Below are positions 7,700 through 14,399 of a stretch of 21,171 nt of DNA, piece after piece. A program made the translations under genes and the position numbers. The stretch comes from a virus. Numbering within the stretch: the first letter of the stretch is position 1; each line of letters opens with the position of its first letter. The notes beneath the pieces were generated by a model, which searched no databases, had not been told where the DNA came from, and was given only the letters and a program-made list of their open reading frames with translations. The stretch is taken from IMG/VR virus record IMGVR_UViG_3300004807_000157, positions 1 through 21,171 of that record. One strand, 5' to 3'.

Positions 7700-7927
7700 T
7701 TACGCTTGGTCTACAAACTTTTTGAGTTCTTCGGCCTTGGTCACAATGTCTGTACTAGATGGAAAGTCAGGCAATGTTGGGAAAGGTAGCGTACCGCGAT
7801 TAGCATCAGTTAACTTAGAGTGATACTCATCAGTCAATGATTGTCGTTTTTGAAATACTGGCGTCACAAGAATTTCGTTAGCCATTTTGAGAAGTTCGAG
7901 ACGAATCTCGTAAGGTGTTTTGCTCAT
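7700..7927 (-). CDS. Conserved small late protein, function unknown (75 aa)
   Basis: Starts at ATG 7927 with AAGGAG eight bases upstream. It is a single-gene unit: perfect late box at 7988-7995, terminator right behind the stop. The sequence begins MSKTPYEIRLELLKMANEIL, followed by a charged helix and a Pro-rich segment (LPFPTLPDFPSSTDIVTKAE) and a helical end. From memory, proteins with this 'TPYEIRLELLK-A' start sit beside the capsid gene in many aquatic T4-like phages, but I know no function. Length, lack of signal peptide and late expression suggest a small virion or assembly protein; a late regulatory role is also possible. Confidence 0.83.
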   Translation of the reverse strand: MSKTPYEIRLELLKMANEILVTPVFQKRQSLTDEYHSKLTDANRGTLPFPTLPDFPSSTDIVTKAEELKKFVDQA

Positions 7928-7987
7928 AGTTTTTCTCCTTTGTGTGTATGTGTGTTAAACACGAGCTTGTGACTGTTGTCACATAGA

Positions 7988-7995
7988 TATTTATA
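7988..7995 (-). promoter_or_regulatory. Late promoter box TATAAATA
   Basis: Perfect minus-strand TATAAATA between the capsid terminator and the 75-residue gene, about 60 bases before its ATG at 7927. Confidence 0.82.
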
Positions 7996-8009
7996 TTACC
8001 GATAACGCC

Positions 8010-8039
8010 GCCAATAAAAAAGGCTCCGAAGAGCCTTTT
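8010..8039. repeat. Exact 30-bp direct repeat (partner 7667-7696)
   Basis: Thirty identical bases, containing the whole terminator hairpin plus six flanking bases, occur at 7667-7696 and 8010-8039. They bracket the 75-residue gene with its promoter, so the gene is flanked by direct repeats 343 bases apart. Confidence 0.9.
8016..8039 (-). terminator. Rho-independent terminator after the capsid gene, copy 2
   Basis: Same hairpin as at 7671-7696 (AAAAGGCTC, loop CGAA, GAGCCTTTT) with six T on the minus strand. It is 22 bases beyond the stop of gp23 and ends the head-gene transcript. A-rich on one side and T-rich on the other, so it could act in both directions. Confidence 0.9.
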
Positions 8040-8061
8040 TGTTAAACAAACCAATAATGGA

Positions 8062-9234
8062 TTATTGGAATGATAAGTTTGCAATACTGATTTCACTCAA
8101 GTAGTCGCCTGCGTTACCTAGTGATGATGCAGTGTTTGTTAACTCTACATAACCGTAACGTGTCATAAATCCAACTACTGGTTCAAAAGTATTTGGATCC
8201 AATACAACACCAGAAGACATTAGAGGAATATAAGGGCAATAGAACGCAGCTGCATCAGCCTCGCTAGAACCTTTGTATCCAACCAATACTGGAGTTGAAT
8301 CATTTGCGTATGCATTTACATAGATACGCATAGCACCGTTCAATGTACCAACAAACTTTGTGTTTGTAGGAGCTTCGAAAGTACCTTCTGTTGTACGTGC
8401 AAATGCACTTGTTGTAGCACTTTGTAGTACTGTTAATGCACCTGGAGATACAATCGCCCAGTTACCAGCGCCACGACGTGTACGTTGTGCAATCAAGTTT
8501 GCACTACGGTTGATTAGAACTGCTAGAGCAGCATGTTCGTCACCAACGAATGTTGCAGTACCACTTACTGCTGATTGGTCAAAAGCGTAGTCAGTAGCAG
8601 CTAAAGAACTTAGTGAACCGATAATTTCTTGATCAATTTCAACTGTGATCTCTTGTGCTAGAGCAGCCATAATTTCTGCTTCTACATCCAAACCGTGCAT
8701 AGATTGTGCATCTTGCGCAGCTTCAAATGTCCAACGTGCTGACATTTTACGTGTCTTCGCTTCAACAACTTGTTTCAAGATTTGAACGTTGATACGGTTG
8801 CCAGGTACACCTTCAAGTGTTGCAGTGCTTGATGGGTAGCCGTTTGTGCCACCTGAATAAGCAGTTGCAATCTTAAATGGTGATAATGCTTCGTCACCAG
8901 CTGTTGCGCCAGTAGCACCATTTGTTCCGATAACGTTATCTGCATAACGTACACGTAATGTATGGATTTGGCTAACTGGGCCAGTCATTGGTTGTACACC
9001 AATAATTTCATTTGCAATAACTGTGGGCATAACACGACGGATAACTGGTAGAATAACACGGTTAAGTGTTGCTACGTTACCTGCCGATGTTGCGCCAGCT
9101 GTTGCATTTTCAACTAGGTGCTTGCGTGTATTTTCTAATACAACTGCCATTGTAGTTCTTCTAGAACCGTTTAAGCCTTCTAACAGAGCGTCTTTTGTCT
9201 CGCCCCAACGGCTTTCTAATAATGCTTGTGTCAT
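8062..9234 (-). CDS. 23: Major capsid protein, gp23-like (390 aa)
   Basis: Forms the head shell. The N-terminus (MTQALLESRWGETKDALLEG) is a scaffold-contact region expected to be removed by the gp21 protease; the motif LVE at residues 40-42, before NATAGATSAGN, fits the known L/I-x-E cleavage rule. The stretch LNRVILPVIRRVMPTVIANE, then IIGVQPMTGPVSQIHTLRVRY, is the hallmark of gp23 in T4-like phages. At 390 residues it is much shorter than T4 gp23 (521), as expected of distant aquatic relatives with smaller insertion domains. AAGGA precedes the ATG by 7 bases. It lies 29 bases after gp22 with no late box between, unlike T4, so in this window it depends on promoters further upstream or an unrecognised one. 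A strong terminator follows. Confidence 0.96.
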   Translation of the reverse strand: MTQALLESRWGETKDALLEGLNGSRRTTMAVVLENTRKHLVENATAGATSAGNVATLNRVILPVIRRVMPTVIANEIIGVQPMTGPVSQIHTLRVRYADNVIGTNGATGATAGDEALSPFKIATAYSGGTNGYPSSTATLEGVPGNRINVQILKQVVEAKTRKMSARWTFEAAQDAQSMHGLDVEAEIMAALAQEITVEIDQEIIGSLSSLAATDYAFDQSAVSGTATFVGDEHAALAVLINRSANLIAQRTRRGAGNWAIVSPGALTVLQSATTSAFARTTEGTFEAPTNTKFVGTLNGAMRIYVNAYANDSTPVLVGYKGSSEADAAAFYCPYIPLMSSGVVLDPNTFEPVVGFMTRYGYVELTNTASSLGNAGDYLSEISIANLSFQ

Positions 9235-9263
9235 AATATTTCCTTTTTCCTTTTAGGGTTAAG

Positions 9264-10376
9264 TCACTTTAGCCCTGCTAGACGTTTCAATTCAAACACA
9301 TTAGCGGATGTTGTTGTGTCTTCAAATGTTGCGCTTTTAGCAGTTTTGTCTCCTGTTACTTCTGAACGTGATTCTGTCAAAACTTGTGCACTAGGTGCAG
9401 GTTGCTTTGTAGTACCGTTGTTTAGAACTGCAGGTAGATACTTATCAAATGCGGACTGTAACTTGTCGGTCTGCACTGATTCGAGTAGACTGCTCATTAC
9501 AGCAGCTTTCTCTTTGTTTAGAGGTTTCAACATTTCGGCAAGTTTTTGCTTGCGTTCTGTAGATTCCCGGATAATACGAATTTCTTTTTCTTTTGATTCA
9601 ACTAACATTGCTTTATTTTCGATAGCTTTTTTAGCTTCGGCAATAACTGCATTTTGTTTGTTTAAAAGTTCTTGCATCTTAGCAATTTCTTTGTTCTCAT
9701 TTAAATGAGTAACAGCAAACTCGCTTGCAAAAGCTTCGAATAAACGACGACCAAACATGTTCTCACGAGCAATATTGATGTCTTCTTTTAGTTGAGTCAT
9801 TTCAGACTCTAGTTTTGCGGTAATAGATTCTTTAACCATTTCAGCACTTCTTGCAACAAAGTTCTTTTGTAGCTCGGCTAATTTTGCTTTAGCTCCGGCA
9901 ACAAGTTGAACTTTAGTCTCAACAACTGCTTTCTTGTCTGCTTCAAACTCTTTAATTTCTTCTGCAAGTGCTTTGATAACAAACGACTCAAGTTTAGCGA
10001 TGCTATTCTCGTATTGTTTGCGGTCATTGCGTAGTTCTTGGATCTCTTCGGCTAGTTTTGTAACTAGGAATTGATCAAACTTACCTGCGCTTTCAACCAT
10101 GCGAGCGTTAAACTTTACACGGTCTTCGGCAAGAGCTAGTTTAGCTGCTTTGAATTCTTCAATCTCGGCAGTTAAAGATTCTGTAACCATTTTGTCTAGA
10201 GCCTCAACCATAACTTGTTTGTCATGCTGATAACGGCCAGCGAATTCTTCACGAAGCTCGGCACGCAATTGCTCACGTGCTTCAGTCAACTTGGTTTCCC
10301 AAGCTTCATTGATAGCTTGTTGTGTAGACTCGTTGATAATACCGCTGTCTAACATTGGTTTTAAGGCGTCTAACAT
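9264..10376 (-). CDS. 22: Prohead scaffolding core protein, gp22-like (370 aa)
   Basis: Main internal scaffold of the prohead, later degraded by gp21. The chain begins MLDALKPMLDSGIINESTQQ and runs for most of its length as a charged helix rich in Glu, Lys, Ala and Leu (for example LTEAREQLRAELREEFAGRY and repeated VTESLTAEIEEF and IKALAEEIKEFEADKKAVVE segments), consistent with a long coiled coil. The last 60 residues are less helical and Ser/Thr-rich, ending FELKRLAGLK. Position between gp21 and gp23 matches T4. It is longer than T4 gp22 (269 residues). Several L-x-E sites are available for processing. AGGAG lies 9 bases before the ATG, and the gene starts 13 bases after gp21, so the two are cotranscribed. 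Confidence 0.93.
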   Translation of the reverse strand: MLDALKPMLDSGIINESTQQAINEAWETKLTEAREQLRAELREEFAGRYQHDKQVMVEALDKMVTESLTAEIEEFKAAKLALAEDRVKFNARMVESAGKFDQFLVTKLAEEIQELRNDRKQYENSIAKLESFVIKALAEEIKEFEADKKAVVETKVQLVAGAKAKLAELQKNFVARSAEMVKESITAKLESEMTQLKEDINIARENMFGRRLFEAFASEFAVTHLNENKEIAKMQELLNKQNAVIAEAKKAIENKAMLVESKEKEIRIIRESTERKQKLAEMLKPLNKEKAAVMSSLLESVQTDKLQSAFDKYLPAVLNNGTTKQPAPSAQVLTESRSEVTGDKTAKSATFEDTTTSANVFELKRLAGLK

Positions 10377-10389
10377 TGGATTTGTTCTC

Positions 10390-11031
10390 CTATAGTTTCA
10401 AATCGTTGATAAGGCGCACCACTTCCTTTTCCACGTACTTCTGTACTCTTTGATCGGTGCTGGCGTCTTTAGCCATGTTGAACAACTGTTGTCCACCACG
10501 CATGTTCATTAACGATTCGTAAATCGCTTTTGGATATGCGTTAGGTGCACTGGGTTGTGCAACAATGTCTACGGTAATGATTTCAAAATCACTAACGTGT
10601 CCACTACTTTCACTAACGTTACCTGATCCACGCGAGCTTACACCCAGTTTAACTCCGCTTGTCAGCATCGCTTCAACTAGTTTACCCATTGGTGTTGGTA
10701 ACACTTTTAGTTTTCCAAATCCGTTTGGCCCGTCCATCCACATTTTTGTTATCATGTGGCTAACACGATCCAAGTTAATCTTTAAGTCATCTGGATGATC
10801 CAATTCGCCCAGTACACTATAACCACCCTTTAATTGCTCAGTGATGGTCTCAACAGCTTTTTTAATTTCGTGAGTGGGATATACACGTTTGTTGGCATTC
10901 TGTACGCCACCTTGAATGAATATCCCATCCATATAGAAATGCTTACCACCTTTGCCATCGCCGGAATCTTCAGAGATAACCTGAAGTCCAGCGTTGTCAA
11001 ATGATAGTGTTTCCTTTAGGAACAAAGCCAT
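10390..11031 (-). CDS. 21: Prohead core protease, gp21-like (213 aa)
   Basis: Serine protease that matures the prohead by cleaving scaffold and capsid proteins (peptidase family S77 in T4). The expected motifs are present: LGELDHP with His79, and LGVSSRGSG with Ser132/Ser133, followed by SDFEIITVDIVAQPSAPNAY, which is nearly universal in T4-like gp21. Length matches T4 (212). The N-terminus (MALFLKETLSFDNAGLQVIS) is close to cyanophage gp21, from memory. An AGGA element lies about 12 bases before the ATG, a longer spacing than its neighbours, and the gene starts 15 bases after the gp67-like stop. Assignment is firm from motifs, length and synteny. Confidence 0.96.
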   Translation of the reverse strand: MALFLKETLSFDNAGLQVISEDSGDGKGGKHFYMDGIFIQGGVQNANKRVYPTHEIKKAVETITEQLKGGYSVLGELDHPDDLKINLDRVSHMITKMWMDGPNGFGKLKVLPTPMGKLVEAMLTSGVKLGVSSRGSGNVSESSGHVSDFEIITVDIVAQPSAPNAYPKAIYESLMNMRGGQQLFNMAKDASTDQRVQKYVEKEVVRLINDLKL

Positions 11032-11046
11032 TATAATAAGTTCCTA

Positions 11047-12243
11047 TTACTTCTTTTTACCTGTTGGCTGACCTGCTCCGCCTTCAATACCTTTGGTATT
11101 TAGACTTGGCTTGTCGCCACCGGTACCAACTGTTTTACCAGTCTCAGTACCTTTCTTCTCAGCTCCGTGACCATCGCTAGGTCCTTTTGCATCCCAAACT
11201 TTCTTGTTGCCAGGAACGTTCTTGAACTGACCTGCATGAGGTAAGTCACCACGCTTCTTGCTATACTCGTTGTTTGGAGCTTTGAATTGCTTGCCGTCAG
11301 CAGCTTCTTCATTGCCTTTGCCGTTTAGAATGTTTTCGTTAGTACCGCCAAAGTCAGGTCCTTTGTCTAAACTAACTTGCTTTTTGTTAATAGTTGGCTC
11401 GTCACCACCAGTACCAACAGTCTTACCTGTTTCACTGTTAGGAGTGTTCAACTTGTAGATTTCGCCGATCTTGTCAACGTATTCTTTCATGATCTCTACG
11501 TCGGTCTTTTTGTAGCTTTCCATTTTGCCTGAACCAGACTTACCAGAACCGCTTACACCAGAACTGCTTTTCTTAGCAGCTTCTTTAATGCCAGAGCCAG
11601 ACTTACCTGAACCGCTCATTTTCTTAGCTTCTTTCATTCCGCTACCAGACTTACCAGATCCACTTGCTGAACCGCTTTTGCCTGATGCTGAACCACTCTT
11701 AGCAAAAGGATTAGCAGATTCCATGTTCATGCCTTCCTCTGCAGGCTCTTCTTCACTGTCCATGTCGAAGTCGCTTTCGCCGCCCATATCATCCATGTCG
11801 TCGCCCATGTCGTCGCCCATGTCATGCTCTTCATCACCTTGCTCGCCAGCTAACATAGCCTTTAAGTCATCTAGTTGTGCAGTAATGCTGTCTAGTTGTG
11901 ATTCAATTTCACTGTGCTCGGCTTCTTCGCCTTCTTCGCCACCCATGTCGTCGCCGCCGAATGTTTCTTCTTCGCCGTCCATGTCGTCGTCAGTGCCAAA
12001 CTCGTCTTCGCCGTCCATATCCATTTCTTCGTCGTCTTCGCCAAGTCCCATTTCTTGTGCGCTATCGTTTTGATTAGTAATATCTTGTACGAATCCTTGA
12101 GCTTCGTTTCCGCCCATGTCTTCGTCCATTAGTGACTCATAAATGTCACGTGACTTCTCAACCACTAATTGGTGGAAAAGTTCTTTAGCTGCTTGTTCGT
12201 CTTCGTTGATGATGTGTTCAATCAACTGTTCGTATTTGTTCAT
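11047..12243 (-). CDS. 67: Prohead core protein, gp67-like with long repeat tail (398 aa)
   Basis: Position between portal and protease and the N-terminus (YEQLIEHIINEDEQAAKELF, then HQLVVEKSRDIYESLMDED) resemble T4 gp67, a small acidic prohead core protein. The T4 protein has 80 residues; this has 398. Residues 66-172 are extremely acidic (runs of Asp, Glu, Met, Gly). Residues 182-239 are a basic Ser/Gly repeat: KSGSASG twice in tandem, then SGSGKSGSG three times (194-202, 210-218, 231-239). The C-terminal part is Lys/Gly-rich and duplicates ETGKTVGTGGD at 271-281 and 367-377. The chain therefore changes from strongly acidic to basic and is probably disordered. AAGGAG precedes the ATG by 8 bases. 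gp67 identity is inferred from synteny and N-terminus; the role of the tail is unknown. Confidence 0.85.
   Translation of the reverse strand: MNKYEQLIEHIINEDEQAAKELFHQLVVEKSRDIYESLMDEDMGGNEAQGFVQDITNQNDSAQEMGLGEDDEEMDMDGEDEFGTDDDMDGEEETFGGDDMGGEEGEEAEHSEIESQLDSITAQLDDLKAMLAGEQGDEEHDMGDDMGDDMDDMGGESDFDMDSEEEPAEEGMNMESANPFAKSGSASGKSGSASGSGKSGSGMKEAKKMSGSGKSGSGIKEAAKKSSSGVSGSGKSGSGKMESYKKTDVEIMKEYVDKIGEIYKLNTPNSETGKTVGTGGDEPTINKKQVSLDKGPDFGGTNENILNGKGNEEAADGKQFKAPNNEYSKKRGDLPHAGQFKNVPGNKKVWDAKGPSDGHGAEKKGTETGKTVGTGGDKPSLNTKGIEGGAGQPTGKKK
11527..11700 (-). repeat. Ser/Gly/Lys repeat array within the gp67-like gene
   Basis: Encodes residues 182-239: two tandem KSGSASG units followed by three spaced exact SGSGKSGSG units, separated by Lys/Ala/Met spacers (MKEAKKM, IKEAAKKSSSGV). 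Codons differ between copies. Confidence 0.85.
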
Positions 12244-12278
12244 TAAGAAACTCCTTTAATAAATTGGCTTTGTAAATT

Positions 12279-12286
12279 TATTTACT
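12279..12286 (-). promoter_or_regulatory. Possible degenerate late box (AGTAAATA)
   Basis: Minus-strand AGTAAATA, two bases off TATAAATA, 35 bases before the ATG of the gp67-like gene in a 113-bp AT-rich gap. It lies in a near-palindromic AT sequence, so it may be chance. Confidence 0.3.
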
Positions 12287-12356
12287 AAACTACGCAGTTT
12301 TCTATGTAATATGCGTGTTTTTTGCGGTATTTTAGATAAGATTTGTAATAAATCTG

Positions 12357-12611
12357 TTATAGTCCAGGTATTGCACCTGCACCGCCACCTTCTGCTGCTG
12401 CTGGGGCTGCATATTGACTTTGAATAGTTTCAAGTTTCTTTTCAAACTCAAATTTACGTACATCATTCGCCATTCTCAAGCGATTTAGATGTGCTAGTGT
12501 TAATCTAGTCTTGCGTAGATCACCTAGTTTCATGACACTATTATCGTCCTTCTCAGACTGGTAGCCTGCTTTTGCAGGCTCGGGACTTTCTAATAAATCA
12601 CTTATAAACAT
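12357..12611 (-). CDS. Small head-region protein of unknown function (84 aa)
   Basis: Lies between portal and gp67-like genes. Sequence starts MFISDLLESPEPAKAGYQSE, followed by a basic helix (MKLGDLRKTRLTLAHLNRLR, then MANDVRKFEFEKKLETIQSQ) and an Ala/Gly-rich end. From memory, a gene with this 'DLRKTRLTL-HLN-LR' core is found at the same place in cyanophages and pelagiphages, without known function; a core or portal-associated role would fit. No ribosome site precedes the ATG, and a perfect TATAAATA box ends only 6 bases before it, so transcripts from that box would start at or next to the ATG. An alternative start is Met27, which has a GAAGGA element but 13 bases upstream. Confidence 0.82.
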   Translation of the reverse strand: MFISDLLESPEPAKAGYQSEKDDNSVMKLGDLRKTRLTLAHLNRLRMANDVRKFEFEKKLETIQSQYAAPAAAEGGGAGAIPGL

Positions 12612-12617
12612 ATAAAG

Positions 12618-12625
12618 TATTTATA
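12618..12625 (-). promoter_or_regulatory. Late promoter box TATAAATA abutting a start codon
   Basis: Perfect minus-strand TATAAATA 6 bases before the ATG at 12611 and 11 bases after the portal stop. With the usual T4 late start site about 6 bases beyond the box, RNA would begin at the ATG. Confidence 0.75.
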
Positions 12626-12636
12626 ACTATTGCGTA

Positions 12637-14367
12637 TTATCCGCCCACACCCGGAGCACTTGCTGCTGGACCCGGGCCTCCAGTGGGGCTACCTACCCCA
12701 CCGCCACCGGCTTCGCCGCCCAATGCCCCGCCTTCGGGTGCACCTTCTGCGCCGGCTTCGGGGGTGACATTTTCCAAATCGCTTGCAAGTCCGCCTGGTG
12801 TAACACCCACGTTACGCAAATTGGCTTGTCCTGGGCTGGTTTCTTCGGCTTTGCCTTTTTCTTCGGCCCACATCATTTCGTTCTCGCTCATTTCCATCTC
12901 GCTCATGCCCAAATAACGTTTCATTAAAAAACGTTTAGAGAAATAAGGATACTGTTCCAGTTGAGTAAACACACCAATCTTGGCTGCATCAATGTCGGCT
13001 TGTCTATAACTGGCAAAGTTCTGCGGCATGTTAAAGCGTAGATCAAAAATCTGTCCGTCAATGTTGATGCCTCTCCAGCGCATAAACATCTTGAACTCTT
13101 GATCCAGTTTGTCTACAATCATTGACTGTAAACGTGTGCAATATTGATTAAAACGCCATTCTTGTATAAGTGCGGTGCCCACTTTACCATCGCTTACTGT
13201 GGTTGTACCGTCATCGGCTCCGGTAGGCAAATAGCTTGAGGGGATACGCAATCCGCGGAATAACTTGTTGGTAAAGAACTTTAAGTCTGTGATCTCGCCC
13301 AAGTTTTGTCCACCGGGCAAAATTTCCACGCTACTTCCACGTCCGTCGGCAGTTTGTGGGAAGAAAAAGTCTTCGTTTGTGCTTAATGGATTGTATGTGG
13401 CATCCATCATGTTGACGCCACTTTGTGTTTGTGTGGGAATTCTACGCTGACTTATCTCGTTCTTGATACGCTCAATAAACGCCATGGCCATGTGTGTGGG
13501 CATGTTGCCCACATCAATTTTAAACATTCTACGCTCAGGCGCACGTTGCACACGATAGATAATAATAGCATCTTCAAGCAATTCTTTTTGTTTGAATACT
13601 TTAAAAATGTTTTCTAAAACACTGTTACCAAAAGGCCAAAATATGTCTAGGCCTTCGGTCAAACTCAAATGTACTACGTGTTCGGCATTTACAACTGCTT
13701 CGTTTTGTGCATGAGAGAATCTGCTGCCGCCACTGTACGGAGTGCGCGGTTGTACATAACTTCCCGATGGGCCGCCCACTTGTGGGTGATTGGTAAATGT
13801 ATCGCTGGTGCTGACTGCGGTTACTGTTAAATTTTGAAAATTGGGGTTGATGTCTTTGATGACATATTGTTCGGGTTTTTTGCCTTGGCTTTCGTTTACA
13901 ATAACTTTGGTAACTTTGCTCATCTCAACCCAAAACATTTTAAAAGTTTCAGGATCACGGATAAACACTTGATCACCGTATTTTAATGTGTTACGTACAA
14001 TTTTGAATATACGTTTGTTTAATTCGTTTAAACTAACCCACTGTTGCAGTTGTTCTTTAATAATTTTGACTTCGTTGTCGGTGGGCTTTTCGTGAAAGTG
14101 TAAATCAAATGCACTCAAATTCTCTTCGTTTTTCTGACTACAGAATTCGGCCAAAATGTCCAGTGCAGCATTAACTTCCGAGTCCATGTCCATTTGTTCG
14201 TATTGATTATAACGTTCAATACGATTTGGATGCCCGATGTAAACTTCAGGCAAACTGCTTGCCATGTTACGATAAGCCGGATTCACCTGTGAGTTACCGG
14301 GACTGCCAATCGGGCTCACTGCCCCTTGTATGTTTCCGGTTTTAAAATATTTTTTCCACGAAGCCAT
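12637..14367 (-). CDS. 20: Portal vertex protein, gp20-like (576 aa)
   Basis: Forms the dodecameric portal through which DNA is packaged and on which head assembly starts. Recognisable segments in order include ERYNQYEQMDMDSEVNAALD, then ILAEFCSQKN (about residues 50-80), LKYGDQVFIRDPETF, IYRVQRAPERRMFKIDVGNM, then P and THMAMAFIERIKNE, RRIPTQTQSGVNMMDATYNP, then LSTNEDFFFP, and LRIPSSYLPTGADDG, all typical of T4-like gp20. Length is close to T4 (524) with an added Gly/Ala/Pro-rich C-terminal tail of about 60 residues (residues 520-576) that is probably disordered. AAGGA lies 7 bases before the ATG, and a GATAAATA late box 18 bases before it. The gene is the first of the head operon. Confidence 0.97.
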   Translation of the reverse strand: MASWKKYFKTGNIQGAVSPIGSPGNSQVNPAYRNMASSLPEVYIGHPNRIERYNQYEQMDMDSEVNAALDILAEFCSQKNEENLSAFDLHFHEKPTDNEVKIIKEQLQQWVSLNELNKRIFKIVRNTLKYGDQVFIRDPETFKMFWVEMSKVTKVIVNESQGKKPEQYVIKDINPNFQNLTVTAVSTSDTFTNHPQVGGPSGSYVQPRTPYSGGSRFSHAQNEAVVNAEHVVHLSLTEGLDIFWPFGNSVLENIFKVFKQKELLEDAIIIYRVQRAPERRMFKIDVGNMPTHMAMAFIERIKNEISQRRIPTQTQSGVNMMDATYNPLSTNEDFFFPQTADGRGSSVEILPGGQNLGEITDLKFFTNKLFRGLRIPSSYLPTGADDGTTTVSDGKVGTALIQEWRFNQYCTRLQSMIVDKLDQEFKMFMRWRGINIDGQIFDLRFNMPQNFASYRQADIDAAKIGVFTQLEQYPYFSKRFLMKRYLGMSEMEMSENEMMWAEEKGKAEETSPGQANLRNVGVTPGGLASDLENVTPEAGAEGAPEGGALGGEAGGGGVGSPTGGPGPAASAPGVGG

Positions 14368-14385
14368 TGTGTATTCCTTATAGCT

Positions 14386-14393
14386 TATTTATC
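14386..14393 (-). promoter_or_regulatory. Late promoter box (GATAAATA)
   Basis: Minus-strand GATAAATA in the 32-bp gap between tape measure and portal genes, 18 bases before the portal ATG. With no terminator between 14367 and 8062 it could serve the whole head operon. Confidence 0.65.
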
Positions 14394-14399
14394 ATTCCG

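Noticed and set aside
7878-8096. 72-codon open frame on the minus strand across the gp23 terminator
   Set aside because: It runs through the terminator hairpin and late box and overlaps the ends of two supported genes.
11525-12073. 182-codon Pro/Ser-rich open frame on the plus strand
   Set aside because: It is the antisense of the acidic and Ser/Gly repeat regions of the gp67-like gene; its composition is explained by the opposite strand.
12339-12355. AT-only hairpin after the 84-residue gene as a terminator
   Set aside because: Six weak pairs and no T tract on the minus side; likely chance in an AT-rich gap.
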